Assembly: GCA_003554375.1 (NCBI GenBank) | Contig: PWGF01000215.1 | Location: 1-7,508, forward strand | Source of the DNA: Spirochaetaceae bacterium | GTDB lineage: Bacteria; Spirochaetota; Spirochaetia; DSM-27196; SKKC01 | DNA: 7,508 nt | Direction: 5' to 3' | Shown here: piece after piece, positions 1-5,798 of the stretch | Numbering within the stretch: the first letter of the stretch is position 1 | Layout of the letters: each line of letters opens with the position of its first letter | The notes under the pieces: model-generated | Seen by the model: only the letters and a program-made list of their open reading frames with translations | Databases searched by the model: none | What the model was told of the DNA's origin: nothing | Position numbers and translations under genes: made by a program

Positions 1-215
1 ATACCTAACCAGAAATCCGCAGAGTTGCCGAAGTATTTCGACAAGCGTAACGCGGTATCCGCGGTGATCCGTCGCTTGCCTTTGAGAATTTGCGAGACGC
101 GGGTGGCAGGCATCCCCGTGTCCTTGGAGAGCCGATACGCGGTGATACCCATTTGTTTGAGGAACTCTTCACTGAGGATCTCACCGGGAGCAATTTTCGG
201 AATTCGCTCTTCCAT
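1..215 (-). CDS. higA: HigA-family antitoxin (XRE/HTH), 3' end beyond the window
   Basis: The gene runs off the left edge; 71 residues are visible from ATG at 215. Residues 5-19 (IPKIAPGEILSEEFL) are the characteristic start of HigA/VapI-type antitoxins. The stretch at about 22-50 forms the helix-turn-helix (GITAYRLSKDTGMPATRVSQ), followed by RRITADTALRLSKYFG and ADFWL at 67-70, typical of the family. Full-length relatives are about 95-105 residues, so about 30 are missing. Family knowledge: HigA binds and neutralises the HigB mRNA-cleaving toxin and represses its own operon by binding the promoter. The start is supported by AAGGAG (222-227 on the complement) six bases upstream. The toxin gene normally lies immediately upstream, as here, but only its 3' end survives (231-323). 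The antitoxin itself appears intact as far as visible. Confidence 0.9.
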   Translation of the reverse strand, partial: MEERIPKIAPGEILSEEFLKQMGITAYRLSKDTGMPATRVSQILKGKRRITADTALRLSKYFGNSADFWLG

Positions 216-230
216 CTTCTTCTCCTTCAC

Positions 231-323
231 TCAATGATAGTCGGTGATCTCCACGTCGCTCGCATTGCCGTTAGACCAACGGAAGCATATTCGCCACTGG
301 TCAGAGACTCTCGCTCGTGGCAT
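231..323 (-). pseudogene. higB: 5'-truncated HigB toxin remnant (last 30 codons)
   Basis: This 30-codon reading frame ends 15 bases before higA, the normal higB-higA order. Residues 6-16 (VSDQWRICFRW) and the end (DVEITDYH) match the conserved C-terminus of HigB/RelE-fold toxins of about 90-100 residues; roughly the first 60 residues are absent. An in-frame TGA lies directly before the ATG, yet a strong GGAGGAG (327-333 on the complement) precedes it, so the short peptide could still be translated. Upstream on the same strand, another frame has a weakly HigB-like piece (LECVRRSE, about 325-350), which suggests decay by frameshift rather than a clean deletion. The catalytic fold cannot form from this fragment, so it should be inactive as a toxin. 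Confidence 0.75.
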
Positions 324-613
324 TCACTCCTCCTCACACATTCAAGCTGTGACGAGATCCCGCAGCCACATAGGCGAGAAGTCTCAACACCGTCTTGCGC
401 AACACCACAAGTGTGAAAAAGGCGGAGCTGGAAGGGGAAGAGGAGCGGCAATATCTTATGTGCACGGAACCGCCATCTTGCGCAAGGGGGTGTGTTTCTG
501 AGTGGAACTGGTCCGTGTCACAATCATTCCGGGTCCCTTGAGTAAACGTACGGAGACAGGCGTGCAGTTGCTACAGCTATGACATGCTGATACCTTTCCC
601 TCAGGGTGAATCG
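324..613. other. Divergent intergenic region between the higBA remnant and the ATPase gene
   Basis: About 290 bases without a gene I can support. It must hold the minus-strand promoter of higBA and the plus-strand promoter of the ATPase operon. On the plus strand, TGTCACAAT at 516-524 resembles an extended -10 element but has no good -35. TTGCTA at 568-573 followed 17 bases later by TACCTT is another weak match. On the minus strand, TAAGAT near 457-462 is a possible -10. None is convincing. I see no inverted repeat large enough to be an obvious HigA operator. Confidence 0.4.
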
Positions 614-1864
614 ATGATAAGAGAAGTTGCGTTCCGAAACTGGAAGAGCTTTGAGAAGGCGAGGCTCTACGTCGATCCGCTTACGGTCCTTATTGGTACC
701 AACGCCAGCGGCAAATCGAACGCCCTCGACGGGCTCCTGTTCCTTAATCGGACGAGTACAGGGCACGAGCTTCAGACGGCTCTAGCGGGCAACACTGTGC
801 TCCCGCCCCTTAGGGGTGGTCACGAATGGGCGGTCAGGAAGAGTGAAGAGACATTTGAACTGAGTGTTTCGTTCGACGGAGAAGACGATAGGACGGAGTA
901 TCTGTATGCGATTGAGGTTTCCACCCAGCCACGCGTACAGTTGGTTTCGGAATCGCTTCGTCGTCGGCGATACCGACCGCGCACTAAGTCACATCCATAC
1001 GAGATTACTCTCTTCGGAACGGATACCGTCAACCCCGATGCGCCGAGCATGCCGGCGCGCTTATACAACGCCAAGAGGGGGATAAAACGGGATTTCCACC
1101 GATCGTTGTCTATCTTGAGCCAGCTCCAGAATCAAACACCACTCAGACGTGAAATCAGCACCGGCGTCCAGACTGCGGCGCAGGCACTAAACCGAGTGTT
1201 TATGCTAGATCCCATTCCTTCGAATATGCGCGATTATTCACCGTTCTCTGATGAGCTCCGAGCGGACGCGTCAAACCTCGCAGGTGTAATAGCCGCGTTG
1301 CCTGACCACAAAAGAGATGAATTTGAGAAGATTATGACGGAGTACGGACGTCGCCTTCCAGAAAGAGACGTATTGCGCATCTACACCCAACCGGTCGGTC
1401 TCTTCGCCTCTGATGCAATGCTCTACGCCGAAGAACAATGGATAGAAGATGCTCCGCCCACCACGGTCGATGCACGCGGCATGTCTGATGGAACACTGCG
1501 TTTTCTTGCCATCCTCGCTGCATTGCTAACAAGACCACCGGGCAGTCTCGTTTTAATCGAAGAGGTTGACAATGGGCTTCATCCGTCGCGTTCTGACTTG
1601 CTGCTCAAGATGCTGAGTGATATAGGCCGTGAACGAAATGTCGATGTCCTGGTTACTACACACAACCCCGCGCTTCTCAACGCGCTCGGCACGACGATGT
1701 TACCTTTTATTGTCGCGGCACATAGGCGTCGAGATACTGGAGCCACTGAGCTGGTTCTCGTGGAGGACATCACGGAGTTGCCCAAGCTTCTGGCTTCGGG
1801 GCCGTTAGGTCAGCTGTCTGCCAGCGGTAAGCTGGAAAACGTGCTATCTTCGGAATCGAGTTAG
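614..1864 (+). CDS. AAA/ABC-like ATPase (OLD/SMC-like, AAA_21 type)
   Basis: A 416-residue predicted cytosolic ATPase. It opens with IREVAFRNWKSFEKARL, the N-terminal strand typical of RecF/SMC-like and OLD-like ATPases. Walker A is GTNASGKS at 28-35. The middle region (about 60-280) is variable. An ABC-signature-like GMSDGT lies at 289-294. Walker B is LVLIEE at 312-317, followed by DNGLHP at 319-324. The H-loop is TTHNP at 348-352. All catalytic motifs look intact. I chose ATG 614 because CAGGGTGA (602-609) precedes it; the in-frame ATG at 584 has no ribosome-binding site. Stand-alone ATPases of this kind are often the sensor or regulator in phage-defence pairs such as PARIS, Septu and Gabija. 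Here the partner is the PIN-like protein starting two bases after the stop. A defence role is inferred from this pairing and from the neighbouring BREX and TA genes; the motor activity is well supported, the substrate is unknown. Confidence 0.88.
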   Translation: MIREVAFRNWKSFEKARLYVDPLTVLIGTNASGKSNALDGLLFLNRTSTGHELQTALAGNTVLPPLRGGHEWAVRKSEETFELSVSFDGEDDRTEYLYAIEVSTQPRVQLVSESLRRRRYRPRTKSHPYEITLFGTDTVNPDAPSMPARLYNAKRGIKRDFHRSLSILSQLQNQTPLRREISTGVQTAAQALNRVFMLDPIPSNMRDYSPFSDELRADASNLAGVIAALPDHKRDEFEKIMTEYGRRLPERDVLRIYTQPVGLFASDAMLYAEEQWIEDAPPTTVDARGMSDGTLRFLAILAALLTRPPGSLVLIEEVDNGLHPSRSDLLLKMLSDIGRERNVDVLVTTHNPALLNALGTTMLPFIVAAHRRRDTGATELVLVEDITELPKLLASGPLGQLSASGKLENVLSSESS

Positions 1865-1866
1865 CA

Positions 1867-2382
1867 ATGAAGCGCATACTCGTTCTCGACACAAGCGTTT
1901 TGTGCGTCTGGCTCAAAGTACCCGGAAAGTCAAGATGCTCCACTTGGCGTGACAGCACCACGGGTCTCGGCTACAAACAGATTGATAACCTCTTGAAGCG
2001 AGAGGAAGAGAAAGGTAGCACTTTTGTCCTGCCAATGGCTGCCATTATCGAGGCTGGGAATCACATTTCACAGGCTGACAAAAGGCGTTACGAGGTTGCC
2101 TCGGAACTTGCACGAGTTATCACAAAGACAGCACGCGCGGATACCCCGTGGGCTGCTTTTACTGACCAAGGAGCGCTGTGGTCGTCTGATGGGCTCATGG
2201 CGTTAGCTAACGAGTTTCCGCAACTTGCTGCCCGGCGACTGTCTCTTGGTGACGCAACGATCAAGAACGTAGCAGAATACTATGCAAGAGCCGGATGGGA
2301 AGTCCAAATACTTACGTGCGATCGCGGACTACAGAGTTACGAACCCGAGAGTAAGCCGCTCACTCCCCGTCGCCGCTTATGA
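1867..2382 (+). CDS. PIN-fold-like nuclease, partner of the upstream ATPase
   Basis: 171 residues, starting two bases after the ATPase stop codon, so the two are almost certainly co-transcribed and translationally coupled; there is no strong Shine-Dalgarno of its own. The N-terminus ILVLDTSVL places Asp8 as in PIN domains. Glu62 lies in PMAAIIEAGNHI. Asp129 lies in SLGDATI. Asp152 lies in ILTCDRGL. This D-E-D-D spacing matches the metal-binding acidic residues of PIN ribonucleases (VapC/FEN-like superfamily), which cut RNA with Mg or Mn. The protein is longer than VapC toxins (about 130-150) because of an insert at about 17-52 and a longer helical middle. The likely role is an effector RNase controlled by the ATPase. 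The fold is inferred from motifs only; the named family is unknown to me. It ends directly against the convergent ribbon-helix-helix gene. Confidence 0.75.
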   Translation: MKRILVLDTSVLCVWLKVPGKSRCSTWRDSTTGLGYKQIDNLLKREEEKGSTFVLPMAAIIEAGNHISQADKRRYEVASELARVITKTARADTPWAAFTDQGALWSSDGLMALANEFPQLAARRLSLGDATIKNVAEYYARAGWEVQILTCDRGLQSYEPESKPLTPRRRL

Positions 2383-2586
2383 CTACTCTGTGCCACGCAG
2401 ACCCCAGTCAAGGTCTTCCTGGACGAACTGCTCCATGAGCGCCGGCGAGTGGGAATCGAGAAAACGACGCAGCTCCTCGATGATGACCGTTTGCGAGTCG
2501 CTGTACCACCCGTCCTGAACGAGCTGCTCGACCCCGGCGGCGAGCTGCGAAGGCAGTTTCACTTCGATAGTGGTCTGATCTCCCAT
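2383..2586 (-). CDS. Ribbon-helix-helix (CopG/ParD-like) antitoxin-type protein, orphan
   Basis: 67 residues. Residues 5-11 (TTIEVKL) form the DNA-contacting beta strand. P12 to about 24 and 31-43 are the two helices of a ribbon-helix-helix fold. The tail ALMEQFVQEDLDWGLRG is typical of small RHH antitoxins that usually sit directly upstream of a PIN or ParE-type toxin gene. GAAGGAG lies about 11 bases before ATG 2586. No toxin follows on the same strand: its TAG abuts the TGA of the convergent PIN-like gene with no base between. It may be an orphan antitoxin, an autoregulator, or (inference) a regulator of the opposing ATPase-PIN pair. The protein looks complete, and its own promoter is visible at 2700-2708. 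Confidence 0.82.
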   Translation of the reverse strand: MGDQTTIEVKLPSQLAAGVEQLVQDGWYSDSQTVIIEELRRFLDSHSPALMEQFVQEDLDWGLRGTE

Positions 2587-2699
2587 ACGACGTCCGCTCC
2601 TTCAATGCTGGTTCTGCGCTCGCGACCCAACCATCATATCGAGGCTCGGCTGGGTCGTCTGCCGACAGCTTACTGGTAGCCGTGGAATCCTCTGCACCC

Positions 2700-2708
2700 A
2701 TTATACCA
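2700..2708 (-). promoter_or_regulatory. Extended -10 promoter for the ribbon-helix-helix gene
   Basis: Read on the minus strand this is TGGTATAAT, a perfect extended -10 box (TGn plus consensus TATAAT). No good -35 hexamer lies 16-18 bases upstream, which an extended -10 can tolerate. Transcription would start near 2693 and leave a leader of about 107 bases before ATG 2586. Confidence 0.6.
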
Positions 2709-3261
2709 CGCGAAGGCTCGGAGTCTTGCGGGTATTTTCAGCACTCTCGATTCCAAGAATAGGAGGACCCACCGATACACCCAAGCGTCATGGTTGGCCT
2801 ACGTCATCCACTACAAGTGTTGCGTGGGGATATATGACGAACTCCACCGAGGATATCGCCAAGCTTCCTGTGGCATCTATAACAATAGGACCTTTTTCTC
2901 GGTCCTTCAAGCACGGTTGTCAAAGGCAAAAGCGGGAAAACGCCCGCCGCTGTGGCCCGAACACGATGCACACGCCTCTTCTCACGAAGGTGTGCCGATA
3001 TGAGCGGGCGCGACTACCAGACACTTCACCAGGTCATCAAGTCAGTTGGTGCCGAGCGGAACGCGCACACGTCGAAACAACGTCGCTCACCATTATCCGG
3101 AGTCCTCCGCGCGGGCAGTGGAAACACGAAACACACGCTACGAACGCTGGGACGAGTTTCGCTCCGTCTTCGATACCGCAAGCTCCCATTTGCGCAGCCG
3201 TCACAGATAGCAGAGGACGACCAGACCGAAGGAGCGAATAGGAAACTCCGATTGCTCGTGC
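2709..3261. other. Intergenic stretch with no intact gene
   Basis: About 550 bases. Short coding-like runs occur in different plus-strand frames: from about 3001, SGRDYQTLHQVIKSVGAE; near 3142-3180, RYERWDEFRSVFDTAS in another frame. Neither is recognised and no single frame joins them, so they may be fragments of one decayed gene or chance. AGGACC/GGTCCT (2887-2892 and 2901-2906) is a six-base inverted repeat without a following T-run. GAAGGAG at 3229-3235 lies where the start of the vapB remnant would have been. Confidence 0.4.
2922..2947 (-). terminator. Possible weak intrinsic terminator (minus strand)
   Basis: On the minus strand GCGGG, a six-base loop and CCCGC (2947 down to 2932) are followed by TTTT, GCC and TTT. 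The stem is only five base pairs. It would end transcripts coming from the minus-strand phd-vapC remnant to its right. Confidence 0.3.
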
Positions 3262-3357
3262 CCTGCAATCATCTATCTGGAGGCCGCTCGGCGTCTTGCA
3301 CGGCTCGGTGGGACCGAGCCGCAGCTCGAGTCGACCCCCCGTCGCCGAGCGCAGTAG
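3262..3357 (+). pseudogene. C-terminal remnant of a VapB-type antitoxin
   Basis: The frame reads LEAARRLARLGGTEPQ followed by LESTPRRRAQ and TAG (3355-3357). The run ARRLARLGGTEP and the final PRRR are the hallmark tail of VapB antitoxins of the DUF2191/PF09957 type (about 65-75 residues, partner of VapC). Only about 30 residues are present. No start codon lies in frame, but a GAAGGAG at 3229-3235 followed by a short A/T-rich stretch is where a vapB start would be expected, which suggests an internal deletion that joined the start region to the tail. No vapC follows on this strand. Recognition rests on memory of the family tail, not on an alignment. Confidence 0.5.
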
Positions 3358-3539
3358 GTTGCGCGGTGTCGCGGCGGAAATGTCGATCCAATACGTGACC
3401 ACGTAGCTCCGTGATATACCTGTCGTATCGTCTCGACCAGGCCCCATCGACGTATCTCGCGATCCCGTGCCGTTGCGCTCAGGCGCGTATCGCCCTGAAC
3501 CAGCCGGAGCGCCGCATCGGTATCCACGAGCACGCTCAC
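3273..3539 (-). pseudogene. Decayed VapC-like PIN toxin (Phd-VapC type)
   Basis: From GTG 3539 the frame begins VSVLVDTDAALRLVQGDTRL and continues SATARD. This resembles the start of VapC toxins paired with Phd antitoxins, which usually read LLLDTHALLWWL followed by a GDPRLSATAR-like run. The first PIN aspartate (LVDTD) is kept. The expected next block (VFVSAASAWEIAIK) is only faintly visible as QVYHGATWSRIG, with the catalytic Glu lost. Beyond about 3400 the 88-codon frame no longer looks like a toxin and overlaps the vapB tail on the other strand. The start overlaps the preceding antitoxin-like stop as GTGA, the usual layout of TA operons. I consider it non-functional. Confidence 0.45.
3301..3321. 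repeat. Perfect 9-bp inverted repeat with GGG loop
   Basis: CGGCTCGGT, GGG, ACCGAGCCG. The hairpin lies inside the codons for RLGGTEP of the vapB remnant. No T-run follows on either strand, so it is not an intrinsic terminator. Confidence 0.7.
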
Positions 3540-3668
3540 CGCTTGGACACCCATACGTCTTCAGCACGGCTTGGCCGATCGAGGTCGTCATCGGAACGGA
3601 CGATCCCTTCGCTCACCGAGTTTCCTTATGACCTTCTCAACGAGCCGAGCCGGCTCACTCAGTCGCTT
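3536..3668 (-). pseudogene. Frameshifted Phd/YefM-like antitoxin tail upstream of the VapC remnant
   Basis: Two minus-strand frames together resemble a Phd-type antitoxin C-terminus. The first is SEPARLVEKVIRKLGE (3659 to about 3612), like the strand ending in ARLV of Phd proteins. The second, in a shifted frame, is GIVRSDDDLDRPSRAEDV up to the TGA at 3536-3538, like the usual G-x-I-x-ADDFDAPLPEDV tail. The TGA overlaps the GTG start of the VapC-like frame. The N-terminal half is missing: beyond about 3690 the sequence changes into a GC-rich block. The resemblance is moderate, and the gene order is the stronger argument. Confidence 0.35.
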
Positions 3669-3690
3669 TTCCGAAGAGTTCGGGCGCATC

Positions 3691-3990
3691 CTGAAGCCCG
3701 CGTGCGGCCGGGGGAGGGGAGACGCCGCCCGCGGAGCCCCCCGCGCCGCTGCCTTCGGCACCGGCGCCCCTCCGCCTCACGCCGGCTCCCAGGGCCCCGC
3801 TCGCCCGCGGCCCTCAGGACCGAGCTCTCCGGGGCTTCGGTCCGCCTGCGGCGGACGCCCCGCTTTCGCTCGGCCCCCTCCGATCTCTTGCGCTGAAGAT
3901 CGTGGCGAAGCTACGCCGGGACGCCGGGCTGCGGGCCCCCGAGCCGGCGCGTGCGAGCCGGACGCCGCGCGTGGTAGCCGCCCGCGCTAT
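3691..3990. other. Very GC-rich block with inverted repeats, no supported gene
   Basis: The stretch is visibly far richer in G and C than either flank, with long C or G runs (for example 3736-3742). All frames give low-complexity Pro/Arg/Ala/Gly translations that look like composition artefacts. It contains a compact hairpin (3840-3856) and several GC-palindromes. It starts where the Phd-like remnant loses its N-terminal half, so it may be inserted DNA or an intergenic repeat of the host. No transposase, att site or terminal repeats were seen. Confidence 0.55.
3840..3856. repeat. Perfect 7-bp inverted repeat (GTCCGCC-TGC-GGCGGAC)
   Basis: Seven perfectly paired bases with a three-base loop inside the GC-rich block. 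No T-run follows. It looks like a short dispersed intergenic hairpin element, but only one copy is in this window. Confidence 0.6.
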
Positions 3991-4145
3991 TCTCCCATCG
4001 CCTCCCGGCCTGTTGTCAGTGGCATGAACGCGAAACCGGAAGCGATTCCCGCGCCGGCGTAGCATTTGCTGTGGCCGCGTTACTTTGTCGAAGCAAGAGA
4101 TCGCGAGCCCGCCCTTCCGCTCGTTTTCAGCGTTGCCTCTGCGCC

Positions 4146-4154
4146 TGATACAAT
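4146..4154 (+). promoter_or_regulatory. Candidate extended -10 box (TGATACAAT)
   Basis: TGn plus TACAAT, five of six bases matching the -10 consensus. No clear -35. It lies just before the broken small reading frame at 4163. Confidence 0.3.
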
Positions 4155-4162
4155 GCGTGAGC

Positions 4163-4348
4163 GTGCGATTTGGTATAGTCCTGGTGAAGCCGAACAGGGA
4201 ACGCACGAAACCGAACACAAAGTTGAGCACGTTCAGGGGATATTGGAGCAAGAGGTAAGGCGGCGTTGAATGGGTGCCGAAACACAAGCAGAAGGGCATT
4301 GAAATAACCTGGAGCGAGTTCGCCAGGCATATGGAGAAGCGGAAATAG
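4163..4348 (+). pseudogene. Small reading frame interrupted by TAA, unrecognised
   Basis: From GTG 4163 one frame reads VRFGIVLVKPNRERTKPN and continues to TAA at 4256-4258. The same frame then resumes with GVEWVPKHKQKGIEITWSEF and ends in TAG at 4346-4348. The second part, rich in Lys and Glu with an amphipathic end (EFARHMEKRK), looks protein-like. I do not recognise a family. It could be a small gene broken by a nonsense change, a 24-residue gene starting at the GTG near 4274, or chance. Two extended -10-like boxes (4146-4154 and 4171-4179, TGGTATAGT) lie at its 5' end. Confidence 0.25.
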
Positions 4349-4436
4349 AAAACCTGCTTGTTTGTCATCGAGTTCAGCTGCCGACGTCCTCCAGGGGCCC
4401 CCACGCTCCCCGCGACACGCTACGTCACCCGTCCTG

Positions 4437-4445
4437 TGGTACAAT
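4437..4445 (+). promoter_or_regulatory. Extended -10 promoter for the phosphatase-like gene
   Basis: TGGTACAAT matches the extended -10 pattern with one mismatch in the hexamer. No good -35 is visible. The predicted start near 4452 gives a leader of about 48 bases to ATG 4500. Confidence 0.5.
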
Positions 4446-4488
4446 GCTCGCACAGGCTGTTGGAACGCTTGCCGCCCGAGGTGCCGTG

Positions 4489-4495
4489 AAGGAGG
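4489..4495 (+). promoter_or_regulatory. Strong ribosome-binding site that sets the start at 4500
   Basis: AAGGAGG lies four bases before ATG 4500. The longer in-frame start at 4362 has no such site and would add 46 low-complexity residues, and it lies upstream of the promoter candidate. Confidence 0.8.
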
Positions 4496-4499
4496 AACT

Positions 4500-5798
4500 A
4501 TGCGCACATACGATGAGCTGATCTATCTCGGAGATATGCCCGGTGCGAGCGAACCGCTCGACCGCTGGTTCTCCCAACTCCAGGACGGAGGAATTGAGCG
4601 TGTCTTCTGTCTTGCCACTGAAGACGAGCGTCAAGAGAAGTCTCCGGACTACGCTGCCTGGCAACGGAACGGCGACGCAAGCGCCGACCGCGTTCATGTC
4701 CTGGATGTCTCGCTCCCTGCGGATCTTTCGGATTTCGAGTCGGACCAAGTCGTTCTGAACCGCTTTTGGGAGCACGCCTTCCTCGCCGCATACGTGGTAG
4801 CCGAAGGCAAGCCGATATTCGTGCACTCTGCGAACGGCGACGGTCGCGCGGAGATGTTTGCCGCGGCCGTCCTCATCGTCTCGGGCCACGAACCCGACGA
4901 CGCAATCGAGCGCATTTGCCGTTCAGGCGCCGGCCTCGACTCCGACGACCAGCGTGCCTTTCTGCGCGCCGGTATTCCGCGTCCCATAATGGAAACAATG
5001 CCTCCGGATCCTAAGCCCGAATCTGCGGGAGACTCGATAGACGTGGGTTCCCCGGAAGCGCAAGGTCGGTTCCAAAGAGAAGCTGAGAATCCCAACTCCA
5101 TCAAAAATCGATCCATATACGGGCCAAACGACGATTTCCGCAATCTCTGGCAAGACCGCTCCCGCCTTACCGAATCCGACGCCGCACTGAAGCAGAACGG
5201 GCTTCGCATGATTGCCGACCCTATGTCCAGGGCGTGGCTTGAGACCACCCACCAGGAAAAGGTCGGCGCATTTTGCGCCGCCATGTCGGTACTCCTCGGG
5301 AAACAGACCGACCAGCCCGATCCGTTCTTCTGCTCGGTCGTAATTCAGGCGCGACTGCATCTCGCCCTGTCCCAAGCCGTTCCAATCTCCGATGACGCCT
5401 TCGCGATCGCCGGCACCTGTTTCGTACAGGCAGCGCTCGACCCGGACTATTCCATACCCTCGTCAAAAGAGGAGACGGACGCACTCATTTCCCGATTCTC
5501 CGAGCTCAAAGACGGCCGCAAACGCAGGAGGGTTGAAGGCAACTTCGATCGCCATGGGCTCGGGAAGCTCCCCCTCGGCCGCGAGGAACTCGACGCAAAC
5601 TCCGCGGAGGGTAAGAGTACGTCGATAGATCAGAAGATACAACGAATACGCGCCGTCCTCCGATCGGGCCTCCCTCTGCTGGACGCCGTTGCCCTCTACC
5701 GGTATCGCTACGGCGGTTCCGGCTACGTGCATGTACTCCGCGACCTGCCGTCGAACCTGTTCGCCCTGGCAGCCTATGGGTTTCGGCTGAGGCAGTAG
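4500..5798 (+). CDS. Tyrosine/dual-specificity-phosphatase-like protein with Cys-to-Ser P-loop
   Basis: 432 residues, predicted cytosolic, no signal peptide. The first 160 residues look like a PTP/DSP fold: IYLGDMPGA at 8-16, strand GIERVFCLAT at 31-40, strand RVHVLDVSL at 64-72, then the phosphate-loop position PIFVHSANGDGRAE at 105-118, followed by a helix and SGHEPDDAIERI. The family signature is HCx5R; here it is H109-S110-x5-R116, so the nucleophilic Cys is Ser and the usual Ser/Thr after Arg is Ala117. It is therefore probably a pseudophosphatase that binds phosphorylated or nucleotide-like ligands, or a substrate-trapping form. Residues about 185-432 form an unrecognised, mostly helical domain with conserved-looking NRSIYGPNDDFRNLW (202-216). 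The gene lies upstream of brxAB on the same strand, but a link to BREX is only positional. The frame stays open past the amber stop (see the next entry). Confidence 0.75.
   Translation: MRTYDELIYLGDMPGASEPLDRWFSQLQDGGIERVFCLATEDERQEKSPDYAAWQRNGDASADRVHVLDVSLPADLSDFESDQVVLNRFWEHAFLAAYVVAEGKPIFVHSANGDGRAEMFAAAVLIVSGHEPDDAIERICRSGAGLDSDDQRAFLRAGIPRPIMETMPPDPKPESAGDSIDVGSPEAQGRFQREAENPNSIKNRSIYGPNDDFRNLWQDRSRLTESDAALKQNGLRMIADPMSRAWLETTHQEKVGAFCAAMSVLLGKQTDQPDPFFCSVVIQARLHLALSQAVPISDDAFAIAGTCFVQAALDPDYSIPSSKEETDALISRFSELKDGRKRRRVEGNFDRHGLGKLPLGREELDANSAEGKSTSIDQKIQRIRAVLRSGLPLLDAVALYRYRYGGSGYVHVLRDLPSNLFALAAYGFRLRQ

Noticed and set aside
584..613. A ten-residue N-terminal extension of the ATPase
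   Set aside because: No Shine-Dalgarno precedes ATG 584, while ATG 614 has one and gives the standard start of the ATPase fold.
2887..2906. AGGACC/GGTCCT inverted repeat as a terminator
   Set aside because: No T-run follows the stem on either strand and no gene ends nearby in a suitable orientation.
3037..3591. A 184-codon minus-strand open frame
   Set aside because: It overlaps the Phd/VapC-like and VapB-like remnants in another phase, has no ribosome-binding site, and its translation resembles no family and is Cys/Arg/Gly-rich.
3273..3591. Reading the minus-strand remnant as a glycosyltransferase C-terminus
   Set aside because: Some runs (TTSIGQA, RRWGLVETIRQVY) look like that family, but the LVDTD start, the GDTRLSATAR run and the GTGA overlap with an antitoxin-like tail fit Phd-VapC better.
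3814..4404. A 196-codon minus-strand open frame with a hydrophobic N-terminal part
   Set aside because: Half of it crosses the GC-rich block as low-complexity Arg/Ala sequence, there is no ribosome-binding site, and it lies opposite the more protein-like small frame at 4163-4348.
4362..4499. A 46-residue N-terminal extension of the phosphatase-like gene
   Set aside because: AAGGAGG sits four bases before ATG 4500, the promoter candidate lies within the extension, and the extra residues look like non-coding translation.
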